From assembly GCA_016212295.1 (NCBI GenBank), contig JACRGO010000120.1:1-7951 (forward strand): a stretch of 7,951 nt of DNA, written 5' to 3'. Source of the stretch: Nitrospinota bacterium. Lineage in GTDB: Bacteria > Nitrospinota > Nitrospinia > JACRGO01. Positions within the stretch are counted from its first letter, which is position 1. The number at the start of each line of letters is the position of its first letter. Of this stretch, positions 1-7,064 are shown piece by piece. The position numbers were made by a program, and so were the translations under genes. The notes under the pieces are model-generated. The model was not told the DNA's origin and searched no databases. It saw only the letters and a program-made list of their open reading frames with translations.

Positions 1-161
1 CCTTCGGCCACCCCTCTCAAGAGGGGAATTTATATATGACGGCGCCTTTTCAACAGGCCATTATATTGTTACGTTCAGAAATTTGAGTTGTCAACGGCGT
101 CTGAAAATTTGTTTTTAAAAAATTCCCCTCTTGAGAGGGGTTGCCGAAGGCCGGGGTGTGT
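1..161. repeat. Inverted pair of double-hairpin repeats (MITE/BIME-like)
   Basis: Bases 1-30 and 121-150 are reverse complements with one mismatch in 30. They enclose about 90 bases of AT-rich DNA with no gene. Each arm contains a hairpin with stem CCCCTC/GAGGGG and a 4-base loop (125-130 with 135-140 in the right arm). Next to it is a smaller GCC-GAA-GGC hairpin (143-151). The right arm continues into CCGGGGTGTGTT (150-161). The matching outer end of the left arm would lie before base 1, so the element is probably cut by the window edge. Head-to-head pairs of this kind resemble REP/BIME or MITE elements. No transposase is present, so any movement would need help in trans. Confidence 0.75.
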
Positions 162-212
162 TAAGGGTCTTCTTATTCATGCCTCAGTATAAACATTTTT
201 TCAAGACAGCTT

Positions 213-240
213 CTTAAATCCAAAATCTTAAATCTAAAAT
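213..240. repeat. Heptanucleotide tandem repeat, 4 units, in the pyrB leader
   Basis: Four consecutive 7-base units run CTTAAAT, CCAAAAT, CTTAAAT, CTAAAAT without a break and end 9 bases before the pyrB start codon. They occupy the place where a Shine-Dalgarno sequence would lie. The unit pattern (YTNAAAT) is the same as in the longer array at 3719-3795. Confidence 0.65.
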
Positions 241-249
241 TGAACTCTA

Positions 250-1182
250 ATGTCCATTAAATTCCATTCCAAGGACATCATCAGCGCCAAGCAATTCACC
301 AGGGAAGACCTGGATATGATCTTCGAAATCGCCGCCCGCATGGAGCCTATAGCGCGCGGCGACGAGGAGTCGCGATTGCTGCGGAGCAAATACCTGGCAA
401 CCCTCTTTTTTGAGTCAAGCACCAGGACCAGATTCAGCTTCGAAATCGCCATGCTTAGGCTGGGCGGCCAAATCATCAACACCAGCCACGTGGCCTTTTC
501 CTCAATAACCAAGGGAGAATCCTTGCATGATACTGTAAAGGTGGTGGGGAATTTCGTGGACATCATCGCGATCCGGCACCCGCTGGTGGGGTCAGCCCTC
601 ACAGCGGCCAAGGCCACGGAAAGGCCGGTCATAAACGCCGGGGACGGGCCAGGCGAGCATCCCACTCAGGCCCTTCTGGATTTATTCACCATATTGAAGG
701 AAAAGAAGAGGATCGACGGGTTGAAAATCGCAATGGCAGGCGACCTCAAGTTCGGGCGCACCATCCACTCCCTGGCCCAGTTATTGGCCCATTTCGACGT
801 GGAACTGGTTTTTATCTCTCCTGAAATCCTCCGCGCGCCGGAGGGACTCCTGGCCCATTTGAGGGAAAAGGGGGTCTCCTTCCGGGAAACGAAGGACATC
901 GAGGATGGCATCTGCGATTTTGACGTCCTCTACGACACGAGAATCCAGGAGGAGCGCTTCACGGATTTAAAGGAATTTGAAAAGGTGAAGAATTGTTACA
1001 CGATCACCAAGGAGCTTGTGGGAAGGGGAAAGGAAGGGATTTGTATAATGCATCCCTTGCCCAGGCTTCAGGAAATTTCGGTGGAGGTGGACGACCTCCC
1101 GAACGCCGCGTATTTCCGCCAGACCTTTTACGGAGTCCCCATCCGCATGGCCTTGCTTGCCCTTCTTCTTGGGAAGGCTTGA
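250..1182 (+). CDS. pyrB: Aspartate carbamoyltransferase, catalytic chain
   Basis: PyrB condenses carbamoyl phosphate with L-aspartate to N-carbamoyl-aspartate, the committed step of pyrimidine synthesis in the cytoplasm. The 310-residue protein matches the family length. Visible active-site elements are the carbamoyl-phosphate loop SSTRT (56-60), the 80s-loop Ser84 and Lys88 from the neighbouring subunit, Arg109-His110, His137 and Gln140 in GEHPTQ, Arg170 in GDLKFGRT, Arg231 and Gln233 in TRIQEERF, and HPLPR (268-272). The GDLK-GRT and HPLPR forms resemble the E. coli and archaeal type more than the Bacillus type. That type normally pairs with the regulatory chain PyrI, but no pyrI follows. 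The ATG at 250 aligns with the E. coli N-terminus, yet a heptad repeat sits upstream and no Shine-Dalgarno sequence is evident. The usual NG near the C-terminus reads YG (294-295). Confidence 0.97.
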   Translation: MSIKFHSKDIISAKQFTREDLDMIFEIAARMEPIARGDEESRLLRSKYLATLFFESSTRTRFSFEIAMLRLGGQIINTSHVAFSSITKGESLHDTVKVVGNFVDIIAIRHPLVGSALTAAKATERPVINAGDGPGEHPTQALLDLFTILKEKKRIDGLKIAMAGDLKFGRTIHSLAQLLAHFDVELVFISPEILRAPEGLLAHLREKGVSFRETKDIEDGICDFDVLYDTRIQEERFTDLKEFEKVKNCYTITKELVGRGKEGICIMHPLPRLQEISVEVDDLPNAAYFRQTFYGVPIRMALLALLLGKA

Positions 1183-1199
1183 AATTGAAAAGCTGTCTG

Positions 1200-1244
1200 A
1201 ACCACGCGAATTAACACGAATTCCATAGCGCGGCCATGCGCGCT
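1200..1244. repeat. Dispersed-repeat fragment plus GC hairpin after pyrB
   Basis: Bases 1200-1222 (AACCACGCGAATTAACACG and onward) resemble a short motif I recall as dispersed in many bacterial genomes. A hairpin follows at once: AGCGCG (1227-1232) pairs with CGCGCT (1239-1244) around a 6-base loop. No T-run follows it, so it is not a standard intrinsic terminator, although it is the only strong hairpin just after pyrB. Confidence 0.45.
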
Positions 1245-1340
1245 CCAAGAAACGGTTGAAAAACTTGCGCGGAAAACTTAAATTTCTGAGCGCAATATTA
1301 ATGATAAGCCAGGATTTTAAAGCTTTTTCTGTTTTTTTTC

Positions 1341-1370
1341 TCTTTGTGTCTTGGCGCCTTAGTGTGAAAA
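1341..1370. repeat. Dispersed CTTTGTGTCTTGGCGCC-type repeat, single copy
   Basis: The stretch contains CTTTGTGTCTTGGCGCC followed by TTAGTGTGAAA. It aligns with the right arm of the element at 7179-7337 (CTTTGCGTTCTTTGCGCC, then TGGTGAA). It therefore appears to be a solitary or degenerate member of the same family. It lies in the otherwise gene-free spacer 1183-1474 between pyrB and gatB. Confidence 0.5.
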
Positions 1371-1459
1371 AAGGATTTTCAAGTGAAAAATATGCAAAAA
1401 CAGCATGGAAAATATATCGGGTTTTTCTTTACAGGGATTCAGGAAAAGGAAATGTATTT

Positions 1460-1463
1460 GGAG
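1460..1463 (+). promoter_or_regulatory. Ribosome binding site of gatB
   Basis: GGAG lies 11 bases before the ATG at 1475, a slightly long but usable spacing. It supports this start over any upstream codon. Confidence 0.55.
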
Positions 1464-1474
1464 AAAAATAAATA

Positions 1475-2932
1475 ATGGAATTCGAGGCTGTCATCGGATT
1501 GGAAGTGCATGTTCAAATAAACACGAAATCAAAGATCTTCTGCGGGTGTCCGACGAAGTTCGGAGAGGAGCCTAACCGCAACACCTGCCCCATTTGCCTG
1601 GGAATGCCGGGGGTATTGCCGGTTTTGAACAGGGAAGCAGTCAACTTGGGCCTCAAAACCGCCCTGGCCACTGGATGCAAAATCAATCCGCTCTCCAGGT
1701 TCTCCAGAAAAAATTATTTTTATCCCGACCTTCCAAAGGGCTACCAGATTTCCCAGTACGAACTGCCCCTGGCCGAGCGCGGCAGAGTTTGTATCAAGAC
1801 CGGCGGAAAGGAAAAGGCCATCGGGATCACCCGTATCCACCTGGAAGAGGACGCCGGGAAATCCATTCACGGCGAAAACCTTGGCGACCCGGCAAGCAGC
1901 TATGTGGACTTCAACCGGACCGGCGTGCCGCTCATGGAGATCGTCAGCGAGCCTGAGATGCATTCGCCGGAGGAGGCAAGGGAGTATCTTCAAAATTTAA
2001 AATCCATTCTTGAATACATAGAGGTCTCGGATTGCAACATGGAGGAAGGGAGCCTTCGATGCGACGCGAATATTTCCCTGCGTCCAGTGGGCCAGAAGGA
2101 GTTGGGGACCAAGACGGAGTTGAAAAACATGAACTCCTTCCGCAACGTACAGAGGGCGCTGGAACATGAGGTCGAGAGGCAAACCCATCTACTCCAGAAT
2201 GGAAAGGCCATTATCCAGGGCTCACGGCTTTGGGACGCCGCGAAAAACGAAACCGTGTCCATGAGGGAAAAGGAAGAGGCCCACGATTACCGCTATTTCC
2301 CGGAGCCAGACCTGCCTCCGGTGGCGGTCGATCAGGATTGGATCAATGGAATAGAAAAGACCTTGCCGGAGCTCCCGGCAGCTAAGCGCGAAAGGTTTGT
2401 TTCCCAATACGGCATCCCGGAGTACGACGCAGGAGTGCTCACGGCGTCCAGGAGCGTGGCCGATTATTATGAAAGGTGCGTTTCCCTTGCGGGCAATCCT
2501 AAAATAGTTTCCAATTGGGTCATGGGGGACGTATTAAGGGTCCTGAAGGAAAAGAACATGACAGTGGAGCAATTCAGCGTCACTCCGGAGCGCCTGGCCT
2601 CCATGATCGGCATGATCTCGAGCGGGACCATCAGCGGCGCCATTGCTAAGACGGTCTTCGAGGAGATGTCCGCTACAGGCAAAGACCCCAAGGCCATTGT
2701 CGAGGAAAAGGGGCTGGCGCAGATCTCCGATGAAAAGGCCATTGAGGAAATGGTTGACGCGGTCCTGGCGTCCCATCCTGTAGAGTTGGAGACATATAAA
2801 AAGGGAAAGGAAACTCTTTTCGGATTTTTCGTTGGACAGGCGATGAAGGCCGCCAAGGGCAAGGCCAATCCTTCACTCATTAATAAAATTCTCAAGGAAA
2901 AACTCTCGCGGTTGAAAGGATGTGATCAGTAG
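1475..2932 (+). CDS. gatB: Asp-tRNA(Asn)/Glu-tRNA(Gln) amidotransferase subunit B
   Basis: GatB is the tRNA-binding kinase/transamidase subunit of GatCAB. The complex activates mischarged Glu-tRNA(Gln) or Asp-tRNA(Asn) with ATP and amidates it using ammonia delivered by GatA. At 485 residues it is full length. The N-terminal signature GLEVHVQ (8-14), the Cys cluster C23, C25, C38 and C41 (probable zinc site), the [17 protein letters not shown] block (79-95), HLEEDAGK (122-129), [13 protein letters not shown] (145-157) and RCDANISLR (195-203) are all intact. The [12 protein letters not shown] motif (271-282) closes the catalytic core. The helical tail and YqeY-like domain cover roughly 300-480 and end in [13 protein letters not shown]. 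Start chosen: ATG with a GGAG upstream. gatC and gatA are not adjacent, so the complex must be assembled from separate loci. Its presence suggests that at least one of GlnRS or AsnRS is missing in this organism. Confidence 0.98.
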   Translation: MEFEAVIGLEVHVQINTKSKIFCGCPTKFGEEPNRNTCPICLGMPGVLPVLNREAVNLGLKTALATGCKINPLSRFSRKNYFYPDLPKGYQISQYELPLAERGRVCIKTGGKEKAIGITRIHLEEDAGKSIHGENLGDPASSYVDFNRTGVPLMEIVSEPEMHSPEEAREYLQNLKSILEYIEVSDCNMEEGSLRCDANISLRPVGQKELGTKTELKNMNSFRNVQRALEHEVERQTHLLQNGKAIIQGSRLWDAAKNETVSMREKEEAHDYRYFPEPDLPPVAVDQDWINGIEKTLPELPAAKRERFVSQYGIPEYDAGVLTASRSVADYYERCVSLAGNPKIVSNWVMGDVLRVLKEKNMTVEQFSVTPERLASMIGMISSGTISGAIAKTVFEEMSATGKDPKAIVEEKGLAQISDEKAIEEMVDAVLASHPVELETYKKGKETLFGFFVGQAMKAAKGKANPSLINKILKEKLSRLKGCDQ

Positions 2933-3013
2933 ACAATGGTCATTAGTCACTGGTCATTGGTTTATTGAAGTGCCTTTATGTGTTTCAATGACTAATGACC
3001 TGTGACCAGTGAC
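2933..3013. repeat. Two inverted heptanucleotide arrays forming a hairpin after gatB
   Basis: Starting at the base after the gatB stop codon, units ACAATGG, TCATTAG, TCACTGG, TCATTGG run at exact 7-base spacing (2933-2960). After 24 bases the opposite orientation runs TCAATGA, CTAATGA, CCTGTGA, CCAGTGA (2985-3012). The arms give exact 12-bp (2938-2949 with 2989-3000) and 11-bp (2946-2956 with 3003-3013) inverted repeats, which overlap and so are alternative pairings. A transcript could fold here and may end or protect the gatB mRNA, but no T-run follows. The array ends 18 bases before the ecfT start codon. Confidence 0.75.
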
Positions 3014-3030
3014 TTCGTCCAATTTCCCCA

Positions 3031-3729
3031 ATGCCATACAGCTCAGGTTGCCCACAAGACAACATAGTCCACAGATTCAATCCCATCGCGAAACTCCTTG
3101 TTCTGGTTTTCATCATTGTCCTGCTTCTCATGGACACAAATTTTTACATCTATCCGGGCGTTTTCTTTTTTCTTTTAGCGATAGCGCTCCTGGGCCGGAT
3201 TTCCCCCGCCGGACTTTTCAGGAAGGTGAGGCCGCTCTGCTATTTCCTGGTTATGATAGCAGCAGTGCATCTATTCTTCACTCCAGGCCGGTCCATCCCG
3301 CCGTTCCCTGTCTGGAAAATCAACATCACCCTTGAAGGGGCGAAAAACGGAGGCATGGTATTTTTAAGATTTTTTCTTTTGATAACGGCTTCATCCATAC
3401 TTACAATGACCACGCCTCCCATGAAACTCGCGAAAGGACTGGAAACAGTTTTTTTTCCCTTTGGGCTGATAGGATTTCCCATCTCTCGTTTTTCAAAAAT
3501 GGTTGTGCTGACGCTGCAGTTCATCCCCGTGGTGTTTTTCGAAGTGGAAAACGCCTTTAAAAAGGTTGCGCTGGATGTCCCGGACTTTTCTTCGTTGAGT
3601 GTTTTCAGGAAGATTCCATATCTGGCGCTGGTGGTGGACCACGTCTTCAGGAGAAGTCTCCTCTATGCCGACGAATTGGCCGCCGGAAATGAAGAGGATA
3701 ATAATACAGACAAAAAAATTGAAAATTGA
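3031..3729 (+). CDS. ecfT: EcfT/CbiQ-family energy-coupling transporter membrane protein
   Basis: EcfT proteins couple an ATPase pair to a substrate-binding S component in vitamin and metal ECF importers. Signs of the family are the opening HRFNPIAKLLVLV (14-26), the hydrophobic helices near 19-35, 39-54, 68-83, 109-126 and 157-172, the loop PPMKLAKGLETVFFPFGLIGFP region (129-150), and the following LTLQFIPVVFFEVENAF block. The cytoplasmic coupling region normally carries two Ala-Arg-Gly motifs. Here the first position reads KKVALD (177-182), and the second area (about 207-219, RRSLLYADELAAG) also lacks a clear ARG. At 232 residues it is a little short at the C-terminus, and its last codons run into a heptad repeat. 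No ATPase or S-component gene is adjacent. The only in-frame start after the upstream stop is the ATG at 3031, which has no visible Shine-Dalgarno sequence. The family call is fairly sure; a working ECF role is not. Confidence 0.82.
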   Translation: MPYSSGCPQDNIVHRFNPIAKLLVLVFIIVLLLMDTNFYIYPGVFFFLLAIALLGRISPAGLFRKVRPLCYFLVMIAAVHLFFTPGRSIPPFPVWKINITLEGAKNGGMVFLRFFLLITASSILTMTTPPMKLAKGLETVFFPFGLIGFPISRFSKMVVLTLQFIPVVFFEVENAFKKVALDVPDFSSLSVFRKIPYLALVVDHVFRRSLLYADELAAGNEEDNNTDKKIEN

Positions 3730-3795
3730 AATTTGAGATTAAAAATCTGAAATCTGAAATCTCAAATTTGAAATCTCAAATTTGAAATTTGAAAT
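3719..3795. repeat. Heptanucleotide tandem array, 11 units, across the ecfT stop
   Basis: Eleven units of 7 bases follow each other without phase change. They start with TTGAAAA (3719-3725), and then come TTGAAAT, TTGAGAT, TAAAAAT, CTGAAAT, CTGAAAT, CTCAAAT, TTGAAAT, CTCAAAT, TTGAAAT, TTGAAAT. The consensus is YTSAAAT. The array includes the last codons and stop of ecfT and fills most of the convergent spacer to the ABC permease. CTCAAAT-TTGAAAT junctions create TCAAATTTGA palindromes (3762-3771 and 3776-3785). Bases 3729-3740 are the exact complement of both 3758-3769 and 3772-3783, so a 12-bp AT hairpin can form. It could slow or end transcription from either side. Confidence 0.85.
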
Positions 3796-3838
3796 AAGAG
3801 GCGGCTATCCAAAAATGGAAAAAATCTTGGCCGGCAAT

Positions 3839-4948
3839 TCAATCCAACCGCTTCCTGAATTTTAAAATGGACACGGAAAGGAGTCCCGCGGCCATTACGG
3901 ACAGCGGGACCACCGAGCGCAGCAAATGGCCCAGCTCCGCCCCGCGCAGGATAATGCCGCGCAGGATATCAAGAAAATACGTCAATGGAAGAAGATAGCT
4001 GAGCGTGAAAAAAAACAGCGGCATGGTTTCACGCGGATAGATGAAGCCGGAGAAAAATATGGAGGGGAGCAGGGTGGCTATGGCCATTTGAGTCGCCTGT
4101 ACCTGGTTTTTCGCCAAGGCGCTGATCAACAGGCCGATCCCTATCACGGCCAGCGCGAAAATCCCTGACAGGAAAAAGAGGAGCCATGGATCTCCCTGCA
4201 TCCGGATTCCGAAGACAAAGCGCATCACCACCATAAGAATGCCCATCTCCATGAACGCGAAAATCACGTAGGGCGCCACTTTCCCCAACAACAGCGCCAA
4301 TCGCGTGGCCGGGCTCACCATCAACTGCTCCAGGGTGCCGATCTCCCGCTCCCTTACAATGGCGAAGGCCACCAGCATGGTCAGGGAAAGTTGGATCGCG
4401 ACCCCGATGATGCCAGGCACGAAAAAATTGGCGGAAAGAAGGTCGGGGTTGAACAGGACCCTCGGCCTTACATCAATTGCGCCAGGCCCCCGCTTCCGGG
4501 CTTCCTGCGATTTGACGGATTGAAAGCCGACGCCGTTGGCGGTGGACATGGCTTGCAGAGCGATGGTGTTGTTGCTGCCGTCGATGAAAACCCCTATGGA
4601 AACCCCCTCTCCCTTTTGGCGGCGGGAGGAATAATCCGGGGGGATTTCTATCCCTACCGCCGCCTTTCCTTCCACAAGAAGGCGCATCAACTCCTCGTGT
4701 GAATGGACGTGCCGCTCGATCCTGAACACTCCTGTGTTTTCAAAGGAATCAATCAACTCCCTGCTCATGCGGCGGACGTCCTGGTCATGGACGATTGTCG
4801 GCAGGTTCCTTACATCGGTGCTGATGGCGAATCCGAAGGCTATCACCTGGACTATGGGCGGGAGCATTGCGAAGAGCATGGTCGCCGGGTCCCGGACCAT
4901 GTGAATGATTTCCTTATACAGGATGGCCAGGCAGCCTCTTAGTCTCAT
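3839..4948 (-). CDS. ABC-2 type exporter permease (YbhS/YbhR/YhhJ-like)
   Basis: This is the inner-membrane half of an ABC exporter. The 369 residues show the ABC-2 plan: a cytoplasmic N-terminus (LAILYKEIIHMVRDP), helix 1 at about 23-43, a large periplasmic domain at 44-170, then helices at about 175-197, 223-246, 255-278, 288-305 and 345-363. Family marks are LFNPDLLSANFFVPGIIG (165-182) before helix 2 and the cytoplasmic REREIGTLEQLMVSP (199-213), which contacts the ATPase. The ATG at 4948 overlaps the ATPase stop codon in an ATGA, which points to translational coupling. YbhGFSR-type systems usually encode two permeases. Only one is present here because the next gene is convergent, so it presumably acts as a homodimer. 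The substrate cannot be read from sequence; cationic drugs or hydrophobic compounds are typical of relatives. Confidence 0.93.
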   Translation of the reverse strand: MRLRGCLAILYKEIIHMVRDPATMLFAMLPPIVQVIAFGFAISTDVRNLPTIVHDQDVRRMSRELIDSFENTGVFRIERHVHSHEELMRLLVEGKAAVGIEIPPDYSSRRQKGEGVSIGVFIDGSNNTIALQAMSTANGVGFQSVKSQEARKRGPGAIDVRPRVLFNPDLLSANFFVPGIIGVAIQLSLTMLVAFAIVREREIGTLEQLMVSPATRLALLLGKVAPYVIFAFMEMGILMVVMRFVFGIRMQGDPWLLFFLSGIFALAVIGIGLLISALAKNQVQATQMAIATLLPSIFFSGFIYPRETMPLFFFTLSYLLPLTYFLDILRGIILRGAELGHLLRSVVPLSVMAAGLLSVSILKFRKRLD

Positions 4949-5892
4949 GGCCGCCTCCGCTCCTCGGCCAAGGTCAGGGAGATGAACACGTCCTCCAGGC
5001 TGGGCGGAATGTCCCTTATTTGAATCCAGGTGAAACCGTGGCCGGCGGCGTATTGCCGGATGGATTCATCATCGAATGAATTCTCCACCAGCAGATGAAC
5101 GGCCTCTCCGAAGATGGTCGCGGAGCGTATGCTGTCATGGCCCCGGAATTGGCGCAACAGGCGCGTTATGGCCTGGGTCCGGATTTCCATCCTGCGGCAG
5201 CCTTCAGGCGTCACGTCCGGCAGGGATTTCAAGTCAGACGGCTCTCCGCACGCGATCAGCCTGGAAAGGTGAATGTAGGCCACCTTTGTGCACCTCTCCG
5301 CCTCGTCCATGTAGTGTGTAGTCACGAAAAAAGTTATTCCCCGCGCCGACATGTCGAACAGGAGGTCCCACAACTCGCGCCTGGCCACTGGATCAATCCC
5401 GGCGGTCGGCTCGTCCAGAAAAACAACCTTGGGTTCATGCATGAGGGACACGGCAAGCGCCAGCCGTTGCCTCCACCCGCCGGACAGGGCGCCTGCCCTT
5501 TGGTCAAGATAAGGGGACAGGCCCAGATAATCGCAGAGGGTCTTGCGCCGCTCCGAATTCGCGGAACGGGAAAGGCCGTACAACCTGCCGAAAAAATACA
5601 GGTTCTCCCGCACGGTGAGGTCCCTGTACAGACTGAATTGCTGGGACATATATCCGATATGCCTTTTTATCTCCACTGAATCACGCCGCACATTCATCCC
5701 CAGCACCCAGGCGTCTCCCTCGGTGGGCGTCAGCAGGCCGCAAAGCATCCGGATCATGGTGGATTTTCCCGAGCCGTTCGGGCCGAGAAATCCGAATATC
5801 TCGCCTTCCCGCGCCTCCAGGCTGACGCGGTCAACAGCGGTGACGCGCCCGAACCGCTTCGTAATATTTTGAACGACTATTGGGAGAGACAT
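4945..5892 (-). CDS. ABC exporter ATP-binding protein (YbhF-like, single domain)
   Basis: This cytoplasmic ATPase powers the adjacent permease. All nucleotide-binding motifs are intact: Walker A GPNGSGKST (37-45), Q-loop Gln84/Gln85 in YMSQQFSLY, signature LSGGWRQRLALA (136-147), Walker B VVFLDE (156-161) with catalytic Glu161, D-loop AGID (164-167), and switch His193 in TTHYMDEAER. The LSGGWRQRLALA form and the C-terminal SLEDVFISLT (298-307) are typical of the YbhF/CcmA-like exporter branch. E. coli YbhF carries two ATPase domains, whereas this protein has one at 315 residues, so it should dimerise. The residues after about 230 form an ACT-like or regulatory tail common to the group. An AAGG lies 3 bases before the ATG (5899-5896), a short spacing. 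The gene starts 20 bases after the fusion-protein stop. Confidence 0.95.
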   Translation of the reverse strand: MSLPIVVQNITKRFGRVTAVDRVSLEAREGEIFGFLGPNGSGKSTMIRMLCGLLTPTEGDAWVLGMNVRRDSVEIKRHIGYMSQQFSLYRDLTVRENLYFFGRLYGLSRSANSERRKTLCDYLGLSPYLDQRAGALSGGWRQRLALAVSLMHEPKVVFLDEPTAGIDPVARRELWDLLFDMSARGITFFVTTHYMDEAERCTKVAYIHLSRLIACGEPSDLKSLPDVTPEGCRRMEIRTQAITRLLRQFRGHDSIRSATIFGEAVHLLVENSFDDESIRQYAAGHGFTWIQIRDIPPSLEDVFISLTLAEERRRP

Positions 5893-5912
5893 AAACCTTA
5901 GTTTGTATAATT

Positions 5913-7064
5913 TTAGTAACTATTCAGCGAAATATTATATAACTCCAAACGAACGTCCGCCACCATGCCGGGCCGCAGAACCCTGTCCGGGTCGCTGATT
6001 TCTATTTTTATTCCAAACACGAGGTCATCGCGCGTTTCCGGCGTCTGGACATTCCTTGGAGTGAATTCAGCCTTGCGGTTTATTTGAACGGCAACGCCCT
6101 CGAATTGGCGGCCTGGATGGGATTGGACGGATATGCCGGCTTTTTGCTTGAGTGGGAATTTGCCCAGATGGCTTTCAGGGACAAAGATCCTCACCCACAA
6201 CGGCGTGTGGAGAATAATAGTCAGCGCCGTTTGATTGGGTTCAATCAGGTCCCCGGGATTCAACCGGCAGGATTCAACCACCCCTTCGGAGGGCGCCACA
6301 ATGGCGGACTCCTTAAGATCGGCCCGCGCCTTCTCCAGGACGGCCTCGGCCAGCATGGTTTCAGCGCGTGATTGGGCGATCTGTTCGGTCCTCGTTCCCT
6401 CCCTGGCCAGGCTCAACTCCGCTGTAGCGGCCTCGGCTTGCGCCTTTGCCGCCTGGATTTCCTCCACGCGGAAGCCGGCAAGCAGGCGGTTCAGCTCCGC
6501 CTCGACGGCCTCCAGGCGTTTTTGCGCGGCAATGGCCTCGGTCCTGGCGCGGTCCAGATTTTCCTGTGTCGTGTTCTTGCTCCGCATGAGTTCCTGCTGC
6601 CGCTTTTCGGTGACGGCGGCCAGTTGCACTTCCGCCCTCGCCGCGTCGAGGTTCGCTTTCGCCACTTGAATGTCCTCCTTGCGCGGCCCGTTTTTAAGGA
6701 GGAGATACTGCTGGCGCGCTTTTTCAAGCAGGGCCTCGGCCTTGTTGATTTCCTGGGCGCGGGCGCCTTTTTCCAATTCCAGTTGACGCTGCCGCGCGCG
6801 CTCCAATTCCGCCTCGGCCTTTCGGACCTGGGCTTCAAGGACCTCACTGTCTAACTGGATCAAAAGGTCGCCCGTCTTGACCGTGTCTCCCTCCTTGGCG
6901 TTGACGGCCAGAACCCGGCCCCCGGCCTTGGAACCCAGAGACGCTTCATCGGCTTCAATGGTTCCTGAGTATTTCGCGCGGTCCTCTGAAAGTTTTTCGC
7001 GTCCCCAAAGGACAAACGCTGTGAGCGCGACGGCAAGGAATATAAAAGGAATAAAACGCTTCAT
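5913..7064 (-). CDS. HlyD/YbhG-family periplasmic membrane-fusion protein
   Basis: This adaptor links the inner-membrane ABC pump to an outer-membrane channel. Counting from the ATG at 7064 (383 residues), a signal-anchor helix covers about 4-20. The first lipoyl half contains GGRVLAVNAKEGDTVKTGD (48-66). A long charged coiled-coil hairpin spans about 73-252, and the second lipoyl half is APSEGVVESCRLNPGDLI (257-274). A beta-barrel follows, with the conserved FTPRNVQTPETRDDLVFGIKI segment (334-354) and a closing RPGMVADVRL (364-373). The coiled coil carries four copies of a G-x-R-x-x-(E/D)-I motif. A TTG at 7079 would add five residues, but the ATG directly before the basic-hydrophobic leader is the better start. 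It is the first gene of the three-gene operon. No TolC-like gene is in the window. Confidence 0.93.
   Translation of the reverse strand: MKRFIPFIFLAVALTAFVLWGREKLSEDRAKYSGTIEADEASLGSKAGGRVLAVNAKEGDTVKTGDLLIQLDSEVLEAQVRKAEAELERARQRQLELEKGARAQEINKAEALLEKARQQYLLLKNGPRKEDIQVAKANLDAARAEVQLAAVTEKRQQELMRSKNTTQENLDRARTEAIAAQKRLEAVEAELNRLLAGFRVEEIQAAKAQAEAATAELSLAREGTRTEQIAQSRAETMLAEAVLEKARADLKESAIVAPSEGVVESCRLNPGDLIEPNQTALTIILHTPLWVRIFVPESHLGKFPLKQKAGISVQSHPGRQFEGVAVQINRKAEFTPRNVQTPETRDDLVFGIKIEISDPDRVLRPGMVADVRLELYNISLNSY

Noticed and set aside
1227-1244. Intrinsic terminator of pyrB
   Set aside because: The GC stem is good but no T-run follows within ten bases on either strand, so it is reported only as a hairpin.
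1256-1471. 71-residue reading frame upstream of gatB
   Set aside because: It begins at TTG, has no ribosome-binding site, resembles no family I know, and is translated largely from T-rich DNA and the dispersed repeat at 1341-1370.
1183-1474. Missing pyrI gene between pyrB and gatB
   Set aside because: No frame shows the PyrI zinc-binding Cys pattern, and the spacer is made of repeats and AT-rich DNA.
3719-3795. CRISPR array
   Set aside because: The units are 7 bases with no spacers. It is a tandem heptad repeat.
6372-6854. 160-residue frame opposite the fusion-protein gene, and similar long frames opposite the ATPase (5095-5679)
   Set aside because: They lie antisense to strongly conserved genes in GC-richer DNA and have no family features, so they are shadows.
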